A stretch of DNA of 64,000 bases from Massilia sp. IC2-278. GTDB lineage: Bacteria > Pseudomonadota > Gammaproteobacteria > Burkholderiales > Burkholderiaceae_D. Of the stretch, positions 8,749 to 19,100 are shown piece by piece (the stretch's first letter is position 1; each line of letters starts with the position of its first letter). Under the pieces are notes generated by a model that did no database searches, was not told the DNA's origin, and worked only from the letters and a program-made list of their open reading frames with translations. The translations under genes and the position numbers were made by a program. The DNA is taken from NCBI RefSeq assembly GCF_020708045.1, contig NZ_JAJFES010000012.1, positions 1-64,000 on the forward strand, in the 5' to 3' direction.

Positions 8749-9297
8749 ATGAAGATTGCCAAGAATACGGTCGTATCGGTCAACTACAAACTGTCGGATG
8801 CGCAAAACAACCTCATCGAGGAAGGCGCCCAGCCGATGGTCTACCTGCATGGTGGCTACGAGAACACCCTGCCGAAAATCGAAGAACACCTGGACGGCAA
8901 GGAAGCCGGCTTCAACTCGACCCTGCAGATCGAACCGGAAGACGCCTTTGGCGACTACGACGCCGAGCTGGTGAAGGTCGAAGAGCGCTCGCGCCTGCCG
9001 GAGCCGCTGGAAGTGGGCATGCAGTTCGAAGGCATGGCCGACGGCGCGCCGGACGACGAGCCGGTCATCTTCACTGTCACCGAAATCGCCGACGACAAGG
9101 TCGTGCTCGACGGTAACCACCCGCTGGCCGGCATGGCCCTGCGCTTCGAGCTGTCGGTCATCGACGTGCGCGCCGCCACCGACGAAGAAATCGCCCACGG
9201 CCACGTGCACGGCGCCCACGGTCATCACCACGGTGAAGACGAAGGCGACGACGAAGGCGAGGAAGGCGATCACTTCCGCAGCCAGCCGCTGCACTGA
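8749..9297 (+). CDS. slyD: FKBP-type peptidyl-prolyl isomerase, SlyD-like
   Basis: Product of 182 residues. An FKBP core with inserted flap domain: VSVNYKLSDAQNNLIEEG, PMVYLHGGYENTLPKIEEHLDG, and the insert-in-flap segment QIEPEDAFGDYDAELV, then NHPLAGMALRFELSVIDVRAATDEEIAHGHVHG. The His/Asp-rich tail (GHVHGAHGHHHGEDEG) is the nickel-binding extension of SlyD, shorter than in E. coli. SlyD acts as a folding helper and supplies nickel to hydrogenase or urease. A symmetrical terminator follows at 9316-9350. Confidence 0.9.
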   Translation: MKIAKNTVVSVNYKLSDAQNNLIEEGAQPMVYLHGGYENTLPKIEEHLDGKEAGFNSTLQIEPEDAFGDYDAELVKVEERSRLPEPLEVGMQFEGMADGAPDDEPVIFTVTEIADDKVVLDGNHPLAGMALRFELSVIDVRAATDEEIAHGHVHGAHGHHHGEDEGDDEGEEGDHFRSQPLH

Positions 9298-9315
9298 TCG
9301 GGCAGTCGCCTCATG

Positions 9316-9350
9316 AACAAAAAACGGGACCATGTGTCCCGTTTTTTGTT
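9316..9350. terminator. Symmetrical intrinsic terminator after slyD
   Basis: A perfect 15 bp stem, AACAAAAAACGGGAC (9316-9330) and GTCCCGTTTTTTGTT (9336-9350), around loop CATGT. The A-tract and T-tract make it able to work in both directions. Confidence 0.85.
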
Positions 9351-9430
9351 GGCGCAGCAGGTTGGCCCGGTCAGGCGTTTCGACGGGATGATGGTGGCGT
9401 GTCGAATGAGGCCAACACGGCGCGCACGTT

Positions 9431-9535
9431 CGCGTGGGCACGGAGTGCCCACCGTACGGTTTAAGCCGCAGATCATCGTTGGCGCCAACAGTACCTGAGC
9501 TTCGACCGTACGGTGGGCACTCCGTGCCCACGCGG
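9431..9535. repeat. Inverted pair of REP-like palindromic repeats
   Basis: Copy 1 (9431-9459) reads CGCGTGGGCAC...GTGCCCACCGTACGG; copy 2 (9506-9535) reads CCGTACGGTGGGCAC...GTGCCCACGCGG, the reverse complement with a changed loop. This is the GTGGGCAC variant of the family at 6287-6376, with CGTACGG replacing CCTACG. Confidence 0.85.
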
Positions 9536-9620
9536 AACGCGCCGCATCGTTGGCGCCATCCCGTTCACGCTGCCAACGAACACCACCACCGCGTCCCGGT
9601 GATCACCCGCCAGCTCAAAC

Positions 9621-10559
9621 CTAATCCGCCGCATCCTTCACGACAAACAAGGCCTTCGACCCCGGCTTCACTTCGACTTCAACCGCCTGGTCATCCACCG
9701 ACAGGTGCCCCAGGTTCCCCCGCCATTCGATCTCCGGCTGCTTGCCCTTGCCCAGCGCCGCACTGTCGACCAGCAGCACCTTGCCGTCGAATTTCCTGGC
9801 CAGCGCCAGCACCTGCTTGCGCGTCGCCGCAAAGCCATCGAAGAGAGGCGAGCCACGCCGCAGCAGGCTGGGCGCCACCGGATCGGTCAGCGGCTTCAAA
9901 TCCCCTTCCGAGAACAGCACGATCGCATCGAGCTTGTCGCCGCGCGCCAGCGTGAACAGGCGGTTCAGCCAGAAGCGCGTGGCCACCTGCCGGTCCTCGT
10001 ACTCGCTGTTCCTGCCCGCCGCCGCCAGGTAGTGGTTGTTATTCGCCGGCAGGTTCACGCTCGCATACAGCACCTTGCCCACGGTCCAGTGGGCATTCTC
10101 GGCATACGCGCGAAAACGCGGGCTCATCGACAGCCGCGTGAGCGGCAGCTTCTTCACGCCGAGCGAGGCCGGCTCGCCATGGAACAGCTCGCGCAACCGG
10201 TTCAGGCGTTCGACCGCATTCGTGCGCCCGGCCGAATTGCGGCAGGCGGTCCAGTCGCTGCCGGCCGGCAGCACGATCACCGGGCGCTTGACGCGCGCGA
10301 CCAGGTCGCGCCGCGCCTCGTACACGCGGTCGCCGCACGCTTCGCTCGCATGCTTGATGCCGGTGAGGACCACGAAGGCATTCGTCTTGTCGGACGTGTC
10401 GTCCAGCGCCTGCCTGAAACGCTTGTCGCTCTTGCCGTCGAAGCTGTGGCCGATGACGCCGAAGTGGTGCGCATCGTCCTTTGCGCCCGCCACGGCCGGC
10501 AGGCAGAGCGCCGCGCACAGGGCGGCTGCCAGCAGGGCAAAGGCGGGCGGGCAGCGCAT
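9621..10559 (-). CDS. Secreted, degenerate calcineurin-like phosphoesterase-related protein
   Basis: Product of 312 residues. [29 protein letters not shown] is a signal peptide with cleavage near AGA. The mature part follows the outline of secreted metallophosphoesterases (HFGVIGHSF, then VVLTGIKHASEACGDRVYEARRDLV, then PVIVLPAGSDWTAC), but the metal residues of that family are altered: the usual GDIK is TGIK and the usual GDNDW is AGSDW. It may therefore be a non-catalytic relative. The start is fixed by a TGATG overlap with the mutS stop (10561-10557), so it is translationally coupled to mutS. A longer in-frame extension inside mutS is rejected. Confidence 0.75.
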   Translation of the reverse strand: MRCPPAFALLAAALCAALCLPAVAGAKDDAHHFGVIGHSFDGKSDKRFRQALDDTSDKTNAFVVLTGIKHASEACGDRVYEARRDLVARVKRPVIVLPAGSDWTACRNSAGRTNAVERLNRLRELFHGEPASLGVKKLPLTRLSMSPRFRAYAENAHWTVGKVLYASVNLPANNNHYLAAAGRNSEYEDRQVATRFWLNRLFTLARGDKLDAIVLFSEGDLKPLTDPVAPSLLRRGSPLFDGFAATRKQVLALARKFDGKVLLVDSAALGKGKQPEIEWRGNLGHLSVDDQAVEVEVKPGSKALFVVKDAAD

Positions 10560-13222
10560 CAGGCGGCCAGGCGCTTCAGTTCGTACAAGCGGGCCAGCGC
10601 TTCGCGCGGGGTCAGCGCGTCTGGGTCGATCTCGGCCAGGGCGTCCAGCAGATCGTCCGATGCGGCTGCGGCCGGCGCCGGCGCCGCCTCTTCCTCGGCC
10701 GGCTCCTCGCACACCTGGGCGAACAAGTCGCGCTGCGGCGTGGCGTCGAGCGCCTGCGATTCCAGGCGCGCCAGGTGCTTGCGCGCGGCCTTGATCACGG
10801 CCGGCGGCACGCCGGCCAGCTGGGCCACCTGCAAGCCATAGCTCTGCGAGGCCGGGCCTTCCTGCACCGCGTGCAGGAACACGATGCTGTCCTTGTGCTC
10901 GACCGCCGACAGGTGCACGTTGGCGGCGCTGGCGTGGGTCTCGGGCAGCTGGGTCAGTTCGAAATAGTGGGTCGCGAACAGCGTGAAGCTGCGGCTGATG
11001 TCGATCAGGTGGCGCGCGATGGCCCAGGCCAGGGCCAGGCCGTCGAAAGTAGAGGTGCCGCGACCGACTTCGTCCATCAATACCAGCGAATGCTCGGTGG
11101 CGCCGTTCAGGATCGCCGCCGATTCGGTCATCTCGACCATGAAGGTCGAACGGCCGCCGGCCAGGTCGTCATTGGCGCCGATACGCGTGAAGATGCGGTC
11201 GATCGGGCCGATGGTGGCGCTCGTCGCCGGCACATAGCTGCCAATGTAGGCCAGCAGCACGATCAGCGCGGTCTGGCGCATGAAGGTCGATTTACCGCCC
11301 ATGTTCGGGCCGGTAATCAGCAGCAGGCGCCGGTCGTTCGACAGCTTGCAGTCGTTGGCGATGAAGCGCTCGATCTGCTTTTCCACCACCGGATGCCGGC
11401 CTTCGTGGATGGTGAGGCAGGGCGCATCCACCAGCTGCGGCGCGCACCAGTTATTCACCAGCGCGTGCTTCGTCAGCGCCACCAGGGTGTCGATCTGGGC
11501 CAGGCCTTGCGCCACCGTCTGCAACTGGCCGATGTGCGGCGCCAGGCAGGCTAGCAGCTCGTCGTAGAGCTGTTTTTCGCGGGCCAGCGCCCGGTCCTGG
11601 GCAGACAGCGCCTTGTCTTCGAAGGCCTTCAGTTCCGGCGTGATGTAGCGCTCGCAGTTCTTCAGGGTCTGGCGGCGGCGGTAGTCGTCCGGCACCTTGT
11701 CGGCCTGGCCGTTGGTGACCTCGATGTAGAAGCCGTGCACGCGGTTGTATTCCACGCGCAGGTTGGCGATGCCGGTGCGGGCGCGCTCGCGCGTCTCCAG
11801 GTCGACCAGGAACTGGCCGGCGTTCTCCGACAGCGCGCGCAGTTCGTCCAGGTCGGCGTCGTAGCCGCGTGCGAACACGCCGCCGTCGCGCACCATCGCC
11901 GCCGGTTCTTCCATCACGGCGCGGGTCAGCAAATCCAGGCAGTCGGCGGGCGGCAGCAGGGCGTCGTGGATCTCGCGCAGCAGGCAGGAATCGCCCGGGA
12001 TGAAGCAGCGCGCCACGCCCTGGCGCAGGGCAGGTAACTGCTTCAGGCCGTCGCGCAGGCTGGCCAGGTCGCGCGGGCGCGCCGACAGCAGGGCGATGCG
12101 CGTGGTGATGCGCTCGATGTCCGGCACCTGGGCCAGGATGCTCGATAAACCATCCGCCGCGTCGCCTTGCGCCAGCGCCTCGATCGCTTCGTGGCGCGAA
12201 CGGGCGACCGACTGGTCGCGCCGCGCGTGGTGCAGCCAGTGGCGCAGCAGGCGCGAACCCATCGCCGTGCGGCAGCCGTCGAGCAGCGAGAACAGGGTCG
12301 GCGATTCCTGGCCGCGGATGGTCTCGGTCAGCTCCAGGTTGCGGCGGGTGGCGGCGTCCAGGCCGATGAATTCGTTTTCGGACTCCACCGTGAGGCTGTT
12401 CACGTGCTGCAGGCCGCGGCCCTGGGTCGAGTGGGCATAGCGCAGCAGCGCACCAGCCGCGCCGAACGCCGCGCCCAGGCCATCGGCGCCGAAGCCGGTG
12501 AGGGTCGACACGGCCAGCTGGTCGACCAGCGCCTTGTGGCCCTTGACCACGTCGAAGTGCCATTCGGGCACCCGCTGGGTGTGGGCGACCGGGCTGTCCT
12601 CGAACAGATCGCCATCGTCGGCGCGCAGGATCTCGGCCGGTGCGATGCGTTCCAGTTCCTGGGCCAGGCGGATTTCGTTGGCGCGGGCGTCGCCGCTGAA
12701 CTCCATCAGGCGCAGCGCGCCGCTGGCGAGCGACATCCAGGCCAGGCCCGTGGTGACCTGCTTGCGGTTCGTGACCGAATACAGGGCCAGCAGCGGGCGC
12801 TCGGCCTTTTCGGGCAGCAGGTCGGAATCGGTGAGGGTGCCGGGCGTGACCACGCGCACGACCTTGCGCTCGACCGGGCCTTTGGAAAGCGCCGGGTCGC
12901 CGATCTGCTCGCAGATGGCGCAGGATTCGCCCAGCTTGACCAGCTTGGCCAGGTAGGGATCGAGCGAGTGGAAGGGCACGCCCGCCATCTTGATCGGATT
13001 GCCGCCCATCGAGCCACGCGCGGTCAGCGTGATGCCGAGGATGCGCGCGGCCTTTTCGGCGTCGTCGAAGAAGAGTTCGTAGAAGTCGCCCATGCGGTAG
13101 AAGACCAGCATGGTGGGGTAGTCGCCCTTGATACGTAAATATTGGGCCATCATGGGCGTGACTTTTTCCGTGGCGCTGTTCTTGACGGCGGCGGCGTTGA
13201 TTTCGGATGGAACGGTGGTCAT
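10559..13222 (-). CDS. mutS: DNA mismatch repair protein MutS
   Basis: Product of 887 residues. The mismatch-binding domain opens with [30 protein letters not shown], whose FYELF holds the Phe-x-Glu wedge. Connector, core and clamp domains follow, then the ATPase with Walker [10 protein letters not shown] near residue 640, the [12 protein letters not shown] signature/Walker B, and [10 protein letters not shown]. The C-terminal [32 protein letters not shown] is the tetramerization tail. It recognises mispairs and recruits MutL. The downstream gene overlaps its stop by one base. Confidence 0.97.
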   Translation of the reverse strand: MTTVPSEINAAAVKNSATEKVTPMMAQYLRIKGDYPTMLVFYRMGDFYELFFDDAEKAARILGITLTARGSMGGNPIKMAGVPFHSLDPYLAKLVKLGESCAICEQIGDPALSKGPVERKVVRVVTPGTLTDSDLLPEKAERPLLALYSVTNRKQVTTGLAWMSLASGALRLMEFSGDARANEIRLAQELERIAPAEILRADDGDLFEDSPVAHTQRVPEWHFDVVKGHKALVDQLAVSTLTGFGADGLGAAFGAAGALLRYAHSTQGRGLQHVNSLTVESENEFIGLDAATRRNLELTETIRGQESPTLFSLLDGCRTAMGSRLLRHWLHHARRDQSVARSRHEAIEALAQGDAADGLSSILAQVPDIERITTRIALLSARPRDLASLRDGLKQLPALRQGVARCFIPGDSCLLREIHDALLPPADCLDLLTRAVMEEPAAMVRDGGVFARGYDADLDELRALSENAGQFLVDLETRERARTGIANLRVEYNRVHGFYIEVTNGQADKVPDDYRRRQTLKNCERYITPELKAFEDKALSAQDRALAREKQLYDELLACLAPHIGQLQTVAQGLAQIDTLVALTKHALVNNWCAPQLVDAPCLTIHEGRHPVVEKQIERFIANDCKLSNDRRLLLITGPNMGGKSTFMRQTALIVLLAYIGSYVPATSATIGPIDRIFTRIGANDDLAGGRSTFMVEMTESAAILNGATEHSLVLMDEVGRGTSTFDGLALAWAIARHLIDISRSFTLFATHYFELTQLPETHASAANVHLSAVEHKDSIVFLHAVQEGPASQSYGLQVAQLAGVPPAVIKAARKHLARLESQALDATPQRDLFAQVCEEPAEEEAAPAPAAAASDDLLDALAEIDPDALTPREALARLYELKRLAA

Positions 13223-13385
13223 GTCGGTTGTGTTCGGTACGGCGGGGCAGGGGATGCCAGGACCGCCATTTTAACCGCATCGGTTGAGCAGGAGCCAAAG
13301 CATGCTTCTCCTGTATTGACTATGTTGTCCAGCGCACGGAAAAAAATTTCCGCCCCGCTATGATTCGCTTAAGAAAGGGCATGTG

Positions 13386-13736
13386 ATGGACGCGCACGAA
13401 AAAAACATATTGATTCTGGAACGCGACGAAGACGTCGCCGAAACCGTGTGCAGCATGGCCGAAGTGCTCGGCTACCGCACGCGCGTATGCGACACCACCG
13501 ATGGCGCGCTGACCGAACTGTCGCGCAAGCGCTACGACATCGTGATCACCAACCGCGTGCTGAAGCACACCGAAGTCTCGCTGCCCTGGCTGATCCGCTC
13601 GGTCCAGCCCGACGCCAAGATCGTGGTCACCACGGCCTGGCCGCTGGAACTGCATGCGGCGGCACTGCCGATCGACTGCCTGCTGCACAAGCCCTTCAGC
13701 CTGACCGAGCTGGGTAGCGCCATCGATGCACGCTAG
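13386..13736 (+). CDS. Single-domain pseudo-receiver (response-regulator-like)
   Basis: Product of 116 residues with a receiver fold: ILILERDEDVAETVCSM, DIVITNRVLKHTE, KIVVTTAWPLEL, CLLHKPFSLTEL. The invariant Lys (102) and a Thr (82/83) are kept. The phospho-acceptor Asp is replaced by Asn56 and one of the two Mg-binding acids by Arg13 (LERD where LVDD is expected). It is therefore unlikely to be phosphorylated and may act by binding a kinase or partner. The ATG at 13386 is preferred to a GTG three bases earlier. It is convergent with the receiver gene at 13758-14138, the two stops being 21 bases apart. Confidence 0.8.
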   Translation: MDAHEKNILILERDEDVAETVCSMAEVLGYRTRVCDTTDGALTELSRKRYDIVITNRVLKHTEVSLPWLIRSVQPDAKIVVTTAWPLELHAAALPIDCLLHKPFSLTELGSAIDAR

Positions 13737-13757
13737 TGGGCTGTCGCTAACGCCGGC

Positions 13758-14138
13758 TCAGTCCGCCGGCTTGTTCAGCGCCACCGTCTCGGCGTCGAGC
13801 AGCAGATCGCGCACCAGCGCCACCAGTTCATCGGCCGCCACCGGCTTGTTCAATACCCGTACGCCGGGAATCTGCACGCTTAGTTCGTTGCCATAGGCCG
13901 ACACGATCAGGGCCGGCAAGTCCGGCTGCCGCGCGCGCAAGGCCAGGATGAATTCTTCGCCGTTCATGCCCGGCATGCGGAAATCGGTCACCACCAGGTC
14001 GGCCGGTTCCGCGTCGAACAGCGCCAGGGCGGCGCGTCCGTCCGGCGCCGCGCGTACGGCGAAGCCCGCCTTGTCGAGATACCGCGTCAGGATATAGCTG
14101 ACGGCCGGATCGTCCTCGGCCAATAGAATACGTTTCAA
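13758..14138 (-). CDS. Single-domain response regulator (CheY-like receiver)
   Basis: Product of 126 residues, a complete receiver: acidic pair in LLAEDDPAV (Glu8-Asp9-Asp10), phospho-acceptor Asp52 in VVTDFRMPGMNG, Ser in LIVSAYGNE and Lys in VLNKPVAAD. There is no output domain, so it acts by protein contact or as a phosphate relay/sink. The start is 3 bases after the stop of the LOV kinase gene on the same strand, so it is almost certainly the cognate receiver of that kinase. Confidence 0.9.
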   Translation of the reverse strand: MKRILLAEDDPAVSYILTRYLDKAGFAVRAAPDGRAALALFDAEPADLVVTDFRMPGMNGEEFILALRARQPDLPALIVSAYGNELSVQIPGVRVLNKPVAADELVALVRDLLLDAETVALNKPAD

Positions 14139-14141
14139 GAT

Positions 14142-15884
14142 CTAACCTTCGTGCTGGAAGCCCGATGCGGAATTCGTGCGCGCATCGCTCGCCAGGGCCA
14201 GGCGGACCCGTTCGGCCAGGTCGGCCAGGCGGTAGGGCTTGGCCATGGTCGTGTAGGTGGCGCCGGGCTGGGCCGAGACCGGTAATTCGTTCATGTAGCC
14301 AGTAGCGAGGAGTACGGGCACGCCGGGCTGGCGCGCGCGCACCAGTTCGGCCAGGCGCACGCCGTTCATCCCGCCCGGCATGATGATATCGCTGAACAGC
14401 AGGTCGATGTCGCCATAGCGTTCGACCAGTTCCATCGCTTCTTCGCCGCTCTGCGCCGCCAGCACCCGGTAGCCGAGTTCGCGCAGGTGGTGTTCGGCCA
14501 GTTCGCGCACGTCGTGGCTGTCGTCCACCACCAGGATGGTGCGCCTTCCGAGGATGGCCGCCGGGGTCCAGTTCATACCCTTGCCGCTGATGCGGTCGGC
14601 CAGGATTTCCAGGCCCGACTGCTGGGCCAGCGGGAAGATCATGCGGATGGTCGTGCCTTCGCCCGGTACGCTGTCGATCTCCAGGCGCCCGTGCGATTGC
14701 TGGACGAAGCCGTGCACCATCGCCAGCCCCAGGCCGGTGCCCGGTCCCTTGGTGGTGAAGAAGGGTTCGGTGGCGCGCTGGGCCACTTCCGGCGGCATGC
14801 CCTGGCCCTGGTCGATCACGCAGATGACGACATAGGTACCCGGCGCCAGCCCGTGGCGCTCCAGGCGCTCGCTGTCGACCATGGTCGAGGTGGCCACGGT
14901 GACCCGGCCGCCTTCGGGCATGGCGTCGCGCGCATTGATCAGCACGTTCAGCAGGGCCATTTCCATGTGGGTGGCGTCGAGCGTGCAGGAGGGCAGGCCG
15001 GGTTTCAGGTCGAGGTGCAGGTCGACATTGTCGCCAAGGGTGCGCACCAGCATGTCGCTGAACTCGACCACCAGCGAATTCAGGTTCAGGCGCTTCGGGT
15101 CCAGGCGCTGCTTGCGGGCGAAGGTCAGCAGTTGCTGGGTCAGCTTGCTGGCCTTTTCGCTCGCCAGCTGGGCCCGTTCGATCGATTGCAGCGTGGCTTC
15201 CGGGTCGTGCACCGTGGTGGTGGCCACTTCCAGGTTGCCGGCGACTACCTGCAGCAGGTTGTTGAAGTCGTGCGCCAGGCCGGCGGTGAGCTGGCCGATG
15301 GCTTCCATCTTCTGCGCCTGCAGGTACGACTGCTCGGACACGCGGCGGCGGGTGATGTCCATCTGCGAGGCGAACCAGTACAGCAGCTTGCCGTCCTGGT
15401 CGAACACCGGGCCTGCGAACAGGCCGTTCCAGAAGGGGCGGCCGTCCGCCTTGTAATTGAGGATGTCGACCGCTACCGCGCGCTGTTCGGCCACTGCCGC
15501 GCGCAGCTCGGCCACGGTGGCAGGGTCGGTCTGCTCGCCCTGCAGCAGGCGGCAGTTGCGGCCCAGCACTTCTTCCTCGCGGTACATGGTCAGGTCGAGG
15601 AAGGCGCCGTTCACGAACACGATCGGATTGTCGGGCTGGTTCGGGTCGGTGAGGACCATCGGCATGCGCGTCATTTCGATGGCGGCGAAGAAGACGTTGC
15701 CGCGGTCGTCCAGGCCGGGGCGCGAGATCTGGCTGGACTGCCAATGGCGCACGGCGACCTCGCCGATCGGGTGGTAGCTGTTGCCCTCCAGCTTGCCAAG
15801 CGCGGGCACGCCCTGGCTCTGGCCGCCGCCTTCCTGCTCGTGCGGAAGGTTCTCGCGTTCGTCTTTCGAGCTGCCGGTTGTCAT
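14142..15884 (-). CDS. LOV-domain (blue-light) hybrid histidine kinase with C-terminal receiver
   Basis: Product of 580 residues. The PAS domain (about residues 65-180) is a LOV domain: NPIVFVNGAFLDLT, then GRNCRLLQG, in which Cys111 is the flavin-adduct cysteine, then ILNYKADGRPFWN (Asn143 and Asn153) and FASQMDIT (Gln174). These are the FMN-contacting residues of LOV photoreceptors. The HisKA box is GLAHDFNNLLQ with His205; an HATPase domain (about 300-420, GPGTGLGLAMVHGF) and a receiver (Asp499 in LFSDIIMPGG) follow. The start at 15884 is chosen because GGAGAA lies 7 bases upstream; an ATG five codons earlier lacks a ribosome-binding site. No membrane segment is seen, so it is cytosolic. 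A partner receiver follows at once. Confidence 0.9.
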   Translation of the reverse strand: MTTGSSKDERENLPHEQEGGGQSQGVPALGKLEGNSYHPIGEVAVRHWQSSQISRPGLDDRGNVFFAAIEMTRMPMVLTDPNQPDNPIVFVNGAFLDLTMYREEEVLGRNCRLLQGEQTDPATVAELRAAVAEQRAVAVDILNYKADGRPFWNGLFAGPVFDQDGKLLYWFASQMDITRRRVSEQSYLQAQKMEAIGQLTAGLAHDFNNLLQVVAGNLEVATTTVHDPEATLQSIERAQLASEKASKLTQQLLTFARKQRLDPKRLNLNSLVVEFSDMLVRTLGDNVDLHLDLKPGLPSCTLDATHMEMALLNVLINARDAMPEGGRVTVATSTMVDSERLERHGLAPGTYVVICVIDQGQGMPPEVAQRATEPFFTTKGPGTGLGLAMVHGFVQQSHGRLEIDSVPGEGTTIRMIFPLAQQSGLEILADRISGKGMNWTPAAILGRRTILVVDDSHDVRELAEHHLRELGYRVLAAQSGEEAMELVERYGDIDLLFSDIIMPGGMNGVRLAELVRARQPGVPVLLATGYMNELPVSAQPGATYTTMAKPYRLADLAERVRLALASDARTNSASGFQHEG

Positions 15885-16009
15885 GCTGGACTTCTCCATG
15901 GTGTGGTGGATGCAAGGCCAGGCGGTTCGACCCCCGTAGGATTATAACAACATGCAAGGATGGTAATCCGCTAGCCTGCCTGTACACGAGGAACAAATGG
16001 ATAGGCGGA

Positions 16010-16029
16010 AGAACAGACAGGAATGTTCT
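16010..16029. promoter_or_regulatory. Inverted repeat in the divergent LOV-kinase / CheBR-kinase intergenic region
   Basis: AGAACA (16010-16015) and TGTTCT (16024-16029) form a perfect 6 bp inverted repeat with an 8 base spacer, in the 251 base AT-rich region between the two divergent starts. It could be an operator for either gene. No recognised regulator is implied. Confidence 0.3.
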
Positions 16030-16135
16030 CGGAAGCGTATAAAAAGACTATTTTTTTTCACAATCTGGCCAAACATCGTGTCGAATCGTCTAGACTCGCC
16101 TTTATTGATTCGAGACGCTCCAAAGCGCAAACACG

Positions 16136-19100
16136 ATGTACGATCCCGGCAACGCTCCCAGCACTCCTCCATCCGAACCCGGCATCGTGCCGAGCACCGT
16201 CGACTTCCCGGTCGTCGGCATCGGCGCCTCGGCCGGCGGCCTGCCGGCGCTGGTGCGCCTGTTCGAGAACATGCCGGCGGTGCACGAGATGGCCTTCGTC
16301 GTCATCCTGCACCTGTCGCCCAAGCATCCGAGCTCGGCCGCGGCAATCCTGCAGCGCGCCACGCGCATGCCGGTGCTGCAAGTGACGTCGAAGGTGCAGA
16401 TCGAACCCGGCCATGTGTACGTGATCGCGCCGAACCAGCACATGTCGATGGTGGACGGTCTGCTGCTGGTCGACCCGCTCGAGCGCCCGCGCGGCAAGCA
16501 CATCGCCATCGACATGTTCTTCCGCACCCTGGCCGAAGTCCACCGCGAGCGTGCGGTCGCGATCGTGCTGTCGGGCACCGGCGCCGATGGGGCGGTGGGG
16601 CTGACGCGCGTGAAGGAGCAGGGCGGGGTGACGCTGGCGCAGGCGCCCGGCGACGCCGAGCACGACGGCATGCCGACGGCGGCGATCCGCACCGGCGCGG
16701 TCGACTTCGTCCTGCCCGCGATCGAGATTCCGCAAAAGCTGATCGAGCTGTGGAACAACGCGCGCACGATCCAGATGCCGCCGCCGGGCGACGGCGAGGA
16801 GCCGGTGGCCCACGTCACCCAGGGCGACGCCACCGCCAACGCCGAGGATGCGCTGCAGGACATCATCGGCGCCCTGCTCAGCCATACCGGGCACGACTTC
16901 CGCCACTACAAACGCGCCACCGTGCTGCGCCGCATCGAACGGCGCCTGCAGGTGCGCGCGGTGCAGACCCTGCCCGAATACCGCGACCTGCTCGAAGCCG
17001 ACCCGGGCGAGCACAAGCTGCTGCTCGACGACATGCTGATCGGCGTGACGAACTTCTTCCGCGACCGCGAAGCCTTCGAATCGGTCGAGCGCGACATCAT
17101 TCCCGAACTGTTCAAGGACAAGGGTCCGACCGACGAGGTGCGCGCCTGGGTGGCCGCCTGCGCCACCGGCGAGGAAGCGTATTCGCTGGCCATGCTGATG
17201 GCCGACCAGGCCGAGCTGATGGAGCATCCGCCGGCCTTCCAGGTGTTCGCGTCGGATATCGACGACGGCGCGATCGACAGCGCGCGCTCGGGCAATTATC
17301 CGGCCTCGATCATCACCGACGTCGTCCCGACCCGCCTGCGCCAGTATTTCAACAAGGAAGACGACCGCTACCGCATCCGCAAGACCCTGCGCGACCGCAT
17401 CCTGTTCGCCTCGCACAATCTGCTGCGCGATCCGCCGTTCTCGCGCCTGGACATGATTTCCTGCCGCAACCTGCTGATCTACCTGAACCGCGACGTCCAG
17501 GTACGCGTGCTGCAGACTTTCCACTTCGCGCTGAAACCCGGCGGCTATCTCTTCCTGGGCAGCTCGGAGTCGGCCGAGTCGGTGTCCGATTATTTCATCC
17601 CGGTCGACAAGAAGAACCGCATCTACCGCGCGCGCGGCGGCAGCCGTCCGCTGCAATACCAGAGTCCGACCTCGGCCGTGTTCGGCGCGCGCCTGCCGGA
17701 AGTGAGCCGGGTTAAGCCGCCCGGCAAGCGCCAGTTCTCGTATGCCGAATTGCACCAGCGCGCCCTGGCCCAGTACGCGCCGCCGTCGGCCGTGATCGAC
17801 GGCGAAGGCAACATCGTGCACATGTCGGAAGGCGCGGGCCGCTTCCTGCGCATGGCCGGCGGCGAGCCCTCGCGCAACCTGCTGACGCTGGTGCTGCCCG
17901 AACTGCGCCTGGAACTGCGCTCGGCCATGTACCAGGCCACGCAAAGCCACGCCAGCATCGAATGCCGCCCGATCGAATTGCAGGAGCAGAAGGAGCTGGG
18001 CACCATCGCGATGTCGGTGCGGCCTTTCCGCGACGAGGACGCCGAGACCGACTTCCTGCTGGTGGTCTTCAACCGCGTCGAGCACCTGCCGGAACGCGCC
18101 TTGCCGGCGCGCCCGAACGGCAGCCACGACGTGGTGCTGGGCCAGCTCGAGGCCGAGTTGCAGCGCAAGCGCGAGCAGCTGCAGGAAACCATCGAGAATG
18201 CCGAGGTCTCGACCGAGGAACTGCGCGCCTCGAACGAGGAACTGCAGGCCATCAACGAGGAATTGCGATCGGCCACCGAGGAACTCGAAACCAGCAAGGA
18301 AGAACTGCAGTCGGTGAACGAGGAACTGGTCACCGTCAACTACGAGCTGAAGGTCAAGGTCGAGGAAACCGGCAAGGCCAACGACGACCTGAACAACCTG
18401 ATCGCTTCCACCGACATCGCCACCATCTTCGTCGACAGCAGCCTGCGCATCAAGCGTTTTACCCCGCGCGCGGCCGATTTGTTCTCGATCATCGCCTCCG
18501 ACATCGGCCGCTCGCTGCTCGACCTGACCCACAAGCTCGATTACGACCAGCTGGCCGGTGACGTCAGCGCTACCTTCGACACGCTGCGCCTGGTCGAGCG
18601 CGAGGTGCGCAGCAACGAAGGGCGCTACTACATCGTGCGCCTGCTGCCTTACCGCACCAACGAAGACCGCATCGAAGGCGCGGTGATGACCTTCTTCGAC
18701 ATCACGGCGCGCCGCCAGGCCGAGGAGCAGGCGCGTGCGATCGAGGCGCGCATGCGGCTGGTAGCCGAGAGCGCCAACGACTACGCCATCATCACGATGG
18801 ACGAAGAGGGCCGTGCGACCAGCTGGAACAAGGGCGCCGAGGCGCTGTTCGGCTACAGCGAACAGGAGATGCTGGGCCAGCCGCTCGACCCGCTGTTCGT
18901 GCCGGAAGACCGCGCCGCCGGCGTGCCAGCCGACGAGCTGCGCCGCGCCCGCGAGGACGGCCGCGCCGAGGACGAGCGCTGGCACCTGCGCAAGGATGGC
19001 AGCCGCTTCTTCTGCAGCGGCGTGACGACCCCGCTGCGCAACGGCGACATGGAAGGCTACGCGAAGATCGCACGCGACGTCACGGCGCGCGAGCGCCAGG

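Larger units (their letters stand above)
9298..9620. other. Gene-free stretch between slyD and the mutS-coupled gene
   Basis: It contains the slyD terminator (9316-9350) and an inverted pair of REP-like repeats (9431-9535). I see nothing else in the remaining bases up to 9620, which is the stop of the minus-strand gene. Confidence 0.7.

Noticed and set aside
18180-18360. Repeated GAGGAACTG-type triplets as a possible DNA repeat or CRISPR
   Set aside because: They encode the coiled-coil heptads TEELRASNEEL and similar within the kinase fusion. Unit length and spacing fit a protein pattern, not an array.
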